64,000 bases of DNA. Source: Frigoribacterium sp. PhB116 (GTDB lineage Bacteria > Actinomycetota > Actinomycetes > Actinomycetales > Microbacteriaceae). Where the stretch lies: NCBI RefSeq assembly GCF_004364285.1, contig NZ_SOBE01000001.1, positions 806,001 to 870,000 of the forward strand, written 5' to 3'. This document shows positions 61,070 through 64,000 of this stretch, piece after piece. The notes under the pieces are model-generated. The model was not told the DNA's origin and searched no databases. It was given only the letters and a program-made list of their open reading frames with translations. Every line of letters begins with the position of its first letter. The stretch's first letter is position 1. A program made the translations under genes and the position numbers.

Positions 61070-61666
61070 TTACTTCACCGGCAATGTCTTCGGGCGCCAG
61101 GCGGCGCGGCGGGTTTCGAATTCTGTGATCGCGGCTTCGTCGCGGAGGGTCAGTCCGATGTCGTCGAGACCCTCGAGGAGGCGCCACTTAGTGTAGGCAT
61201 CGACCTCGAACGAGACCGTGAGGTCACCGACCGTGGCGGTCTGCGCGGCGAGGTCGACCGTGATCTCGATGCCGGGGCTCGCCTCGACGACCGCCCAGAT
61301 CCGCTCGATGTCGTCCTCGGCCACGACGGCGCTCAGCAGGCCCTGCTTGCCCGAGTTGCCCCGGAAGATGTCGCCGAAGCGCGAGCTCAGCACGACGTCG
61401 AAGCCGAAGTCGCGGAGCGCCCAGACGGCGTGCTCGCGGCTCGAGCCGGTGCCGAAGTCGGGGCCGGCCACGAGCACTCGTGCGCCCTGGTACTCCGGGC
61501 GGTTGAGCACGAAGTCCGGGTCCTGGCGCGCCGAGAAGAAGAGCGCGTCCTCGAAGCCGGTCTTGGTGACCCGCTTGAGGAACTCGGCCGGGATGATCTG
61601 GTCGGTGTCGACGTTCGAGCGCTTCAGGGGCGCGGCCACGCCGGTGACGACGGTGAACTTCTGCAC
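61070..61666 (-). CDS. leuD: 3-isopropylmalate dehydratase small subunit
   Basis: 198 residues. [36 protein letters not shown] and [12 protein letters not shown] are LeuD motifs. GTG start shares one base with the leuC TAG. Acts with LeuC in leucine synthesis. Confidence 0.96.
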   Translation of the reverse strand: MQKFTVVTGVAAPLKRSNVDTDQIIPAEFLKRVTKTGFEDALFFSARQDPDFVLNRPEYQGARVLVAGPDFGTGSSREHAVWALRDFGFDVVLSSRFGDIFRGNSGKQGLLSAVVAEDDIERIWAVVEASPGIEITVDLAAQTATVGDLTVSFEVDAYTKWRLLEGLDDIGLTLRDEAAITEFETRRAAWRPKTLPVK

Positions 61667-63171
61667 TAGGACGCGCCTCCTGCGGTCTGGCCGGTCAGCT
61701 CGGCGGCGACCTGGTCGTGGATCGGGGTCGACGACGCCGCGCCGACGGCGCCCGCCTCGTCGGCCGACAGGTCCCACGGGGACGACAGGGTGCCGCGGAC
61801 GGCGGTCGCGGCGGCGACCAGCGGCGACACGAGGTGGGTGCGCCCGCCCTTGCCCTGGCGGCCCTCGAAGTTGCGGTTCGAGGTCGACGCGCAGCGCTCG
61901 CCCGGGGCGAGCTGGTCGGGGTTCATGCCGAGGCACATCGAGCAGCCGGCGAAGCGCCACTCGGCGCCGAAGTCGGTGAAGACCTTGTCGAGGCCCTCGG
62001 CCTCGGCCTCGAGCCGCACGCGGGCCGAGCCCGGCACGACCATCACGCGGACGCCCTCGGCCTTGGTCTTGCCCTGCACGATCGACGCGAAGGCCCTCAG
62101 ATCTTCGATGCGGCTGTTGGTGCACGAGCCCATGAACACGGCGTCGACGGGGATCTGCTTCATCGGCGTGCCGGCCTCGAGGGCCATGTACTCGAGGGCG
62201 CGCTCGGCGGCGGCGCGCTCGTTGGGGTCGACGACGGTCGAGGGGTCGGGCACGGAGTCGCTCAGCGAGACGCCCTGGCCGGGGTTCGTGCCCCAGGTGA
62301 CGAACGGCTCGAGCGAGTCGGCGTCGAGGAACACCTCGGCGTCGAACACGGCGTCGTCGTCGGTCGGGAGGGTCTTCCAGTAGGCGACCGCCTCGTCCCA
62401 GTCGGCGCCGGTCGGGGCGTGGTCGCGGCCCTCGAGGTAGTCGAAGGTGATCTGGTCGGGGGCGACCATCCCGGCACGGGCGCCGGCCTCGATCGACATG
62501 TTGCAGATCGTCATGCGCCCCTCCATCGAGAGGGCACGGATCGCGCTGCCGCGGTACTCGAGCACGTAGCCCTGGCCGCCGCCGGTGCCGATCTGCGCGA
62601 TGACCGCCAGGATGACGTCCTTCGCCGTCACGCCGGGGCGCAGCGTGCCCTCGACGGTGACGGCCATGGTCTTGAACGGCTTGAGCGGCAGGGTCTGCGT
62701 CGCCATGACGTGCTCGACCTCGCTCGTGCCGATGCCGAAGGCCATCGCGCCGAACGCGCCGTGCGTCGAGGTGTGCGAGTCGCCGCAGACGACCGTGATG
62801 CCCGGCATGGTGAGGCCGAGCTGCGGCCCCACGACGTGGACGATGCCCTGCTCGGCGTCGCCGAGCGGGTGCAGGCGGACGCCGAACTCGGCCGTGTTGC
62901 GGCGGAGCGTCTCGATCTGCGTGCGGCTGGTGAGGTCGGCGATCGGCTTGTCGATCGCGAGGGTCGGGGTGTTGTGGTCCTCGGTGGCGATCGTCAGGTC
63001 GGTGCGCCGCATCGGCCGCCCTGCCTGCCGGAGCCCGTCGAAGGCCTGCGGGCTCGTGACCTCGTGGAGGAGGTGGAGGTCGATGTAGAGAAGGTCGGGG
63101 GCGCCGTCCTCGCCATTGACGACGACGTGGTCGTCCCACACTTTCTCGGCAAGCGTCCTGCCCACGGGCAC
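61666..63171 (-). CDS. leuC: 3-isopropylmalate dehydratase large subunit
   Basis: 501 residues. [32 protein letters not shown] and [13 protein letters not shown] hold the three Fe-S Cys; the C-terminal end is extended by about 35 residues ending TAGGAS. GTG 63171 behind GAGGAGAGG. Confidence 0.96.
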   Translation of the reverse strand: MPVGRTLAEKVWDDHVVVNGEDGAPDLLYIDLHLLHEVTSPQAFDGLRQAGRPMRRTDLTIATEDHNTPTLAIDKPIADLTSRTQIETLRRNTAEFGVRLHPLGDAEQGIVHVVGPQLGLTMPGITVVCGDSHTSTHGAFGAMAFGIGTSEVEHVMATQTLPLKPFKTMAVTVEGTLRPGVTAKDVILAVIAQIGTGGGQGYVLEYRGSAIRALSMEGRMTICNMSIEAGARAGMVAPDQITFDYLEGRDHAPTGADWDEAVAYWKTLPTDDDAVFDAEVFLDADSLEPFVTWGTNPGQGVSLSDSVPDPSTVVDPNERAAAERALEYMALEAGTPMKQIPVDAVFMGSCTNSRIEDLRAFASIVQGKTKAEGVRVMVVPGSARVRLEAEAEGLDKVFTDFGAEWRFAGCSMCLGMNPDQLAPGERCASTSNRNFEGRQGKGGRTHLVSPLVAAATAVRGTLSSPWDLSADEAGAVGAASSTPIHDQVAAELTGQTAGGAS

Positions 63172-63412
63172 GCCCCTCTCCTCGGGTGTCTCGGTCGGAA
63201 TGATCGTCGAAGTCTACGCCAGCGCCTCCCGGCCCCTGCTCGACGCGCTGCCGGGTGCAACGCGGCCGCGGGCGCCCGGCATTCCCCTCGGCGAGCGCCG
63301 CGGCCGAGGTCTCCGAACACGAGGTGGGCGCGCGGCACCTCGCGGGTCCTGACTGGTACCAGGTCCTCCGTCGTGCGGCGGCGGACCCGCCCGACGAGGA
63401 GGTCGACCGAGC
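63172..63412. promoter_or_regulatory. Divergent promoter region of leuC and the right-edge gene
   Basis: TAGACT on the minus strand (63216-63211) is a plausible leuC -10, with GAGGAGAGG before the GTG. GAGGAGG precedes ATG 63413 on the plus strand. No leader-peptide with leucine codons was noticed. Confidence 0.4.
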
Positions 63413-64000
63413 ATGGTGCGAGACGACGCCCCCTGGCTGCCGGCCCGTCCCGGCGCGGGCCGCCGTGCCGACGCGCCGGAGGCCGGCGCGGCGCAGCCCG
63501 CCTCCCTGCCGTCCGGCTCCCGCCTCCCCCCTGTCGTGCCGCACGAGGAGGCGCCCCGACGTCGGCGCCGGACGACCGCCTCCTCGTCGTCCCGCCTGCG
63601 CTCCGCCTACCTCGCCCTCGCCCTCGCGACCACGGCCGTGCTCGTCGTCGGGGTCGCGGTCGTCCCCCGCTACGGCGACGGCCCGGCGTCCGGCACGCCC
63701 GTCGCGGACGAGCTGCGGCGCCTGCCGACGGATGCCGCGTGGACCCTCGACCTCGCCGGCCTCCTGGCGCCCGACGTGCCCCCGAGCTGCGTGCACGTCT
63801 GGCCCTCCGTCGCCGTCGACGGCCTCGTCGCCGTGGGCACCTCGGTCGACCTCGAGACCGACGACGCCGCGTCCTCGACCGGCTGTCGCCGCGCCGCCGT
63901 GTCGGGGAACACGAGCCGAGTGGCGCTCGTCGAGGCCGGGACGGGCCGTGTCCGCTGGGTGCACGACCTCGCGGCGGACGTGCCCGACGCGGACGCCCTG
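63413..64000 (+). CDS. Membrane-anchored PQQ-like beta-propeller protein, N-terminal part
   Basis: The frame from ATG 63413 is open to the window end (196 codons), so the gene is cut. A basic Pro/Arg-rich head, a membrane helix (about residues 67-85, [19 protein letters not shown]) and an external domain are visible. [17 protein letters not shown] resembles a PQQ/WD-like propeller strand. A GAGGAGG site precedes the ATG. Function unknown. Confidence 0.7.
   Translation, partial: MVRDDAPWLPARPGAGRRADAPEAGAAQPASLPSGSRLPPVVPHEEAPRRRRRTTASSSSRLRSAYLALALATTAVLVVGVAVVPRYGDGPASGTPVADELRRLPTDAAWTLDLAGLLAPDVPPSCVHVWPSVAVDGLVAVGTSVDLETDDAASSTGCRRAAVSGNTSRVALVEAGTGRVRWVHDLAADVPDADAL

Overview
The window is about 70% GC or higher, densely coded, rich in GTG starts and ATGA/GTGA gene overlaps. 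Gene order matches Microbacteriaceae (Actinobacteria), perhaps near Frigoribacterium or Curtobacterium; the genus is inference from gene order and protein style. It looks like core chromosome: I see no insertion sequence, prophage, CRISPR array, tRNA or rRNA.

Layout. 1-6.6 kb: alpha-glucan genes (end of glgX, then glgE and glgB) around a YbaK-type deacylase and a small DUF1294 membrane protein. 6.6-15.2 kb: a CnoX-like thioredoxin/TPR protein coupled to a 602-residue membrane protein, a large DivIVA-like coiled coil, an AI-2E-family permease, a hydrolase pair, a secreted lytic transglycosylase and a DivIVA-repeat protein. 15.2-19.5 kb (minus): rpsB-tsf // pyrH-frr-cdsA. 19.9-22.1 kb: sugar porter and M23 peptidase. 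22.2-28.7 kb (minus): rplS // lepB-rnhB, DUF2469, yraN-comM-dprA-xerC. 30.0-32.1 kb (minus): rpsP-khpA-rimM-trmD. 32.4-38 kb: ybdK, ffh, ftsY, then terC behind a recognisable yybP-ykoY manganese riboswitch, and a histidine phosphatase. 38-44.6 kb (minus): DUF177-rpmF-rnc-mutM-smc. 44.6-49.2 kb: MoxR-DUF58-transglutaminase. 49.4-56.3 kb: coaD, recG, acyl-CoA dehydrogenase, rsmD, thiL, DUF3515 lipoprotein. 56.5-63.2 kb (minus): leuC-leuD-murA-plsC-gpsA, then ddl behind a strong terminator. The right edge cuts a membrane-anchored PQQ-like protein.

Themes. Ribosome and translation genes (rpsB, tsf, frr, rplS, rpsP, rimM, trmD, rpmF, rsmD, rnc) alternate with protein export (lepB, ffh, ftsY), envelope synthesis (cdsA, plsC, gpsA, murA, ddl, transglycosylase, M23, DivIVA-type scaffolds) and DNA processing (smc, mutM, recG, xerC, dprA, comM, rnhB).

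The most unusual content is non-coding: the Mn2+ riboswitch; a 66-bp hairpin made of four copies of a 10-bp motif (56361-56426); a 13-unit heptamer array (29896-29986); two leaderless divergent promoters sharing the central TA of their -10 boxes (thiL/DUF3515); a near-perfect repeat spanning the stop codons of the convergent phosphatase and smc genes; and a recurring GCAGGAGGCGCG-type element used both as terminator stems and inside lineage-specific protein insertions. No wholly new multi-gene system is evident.
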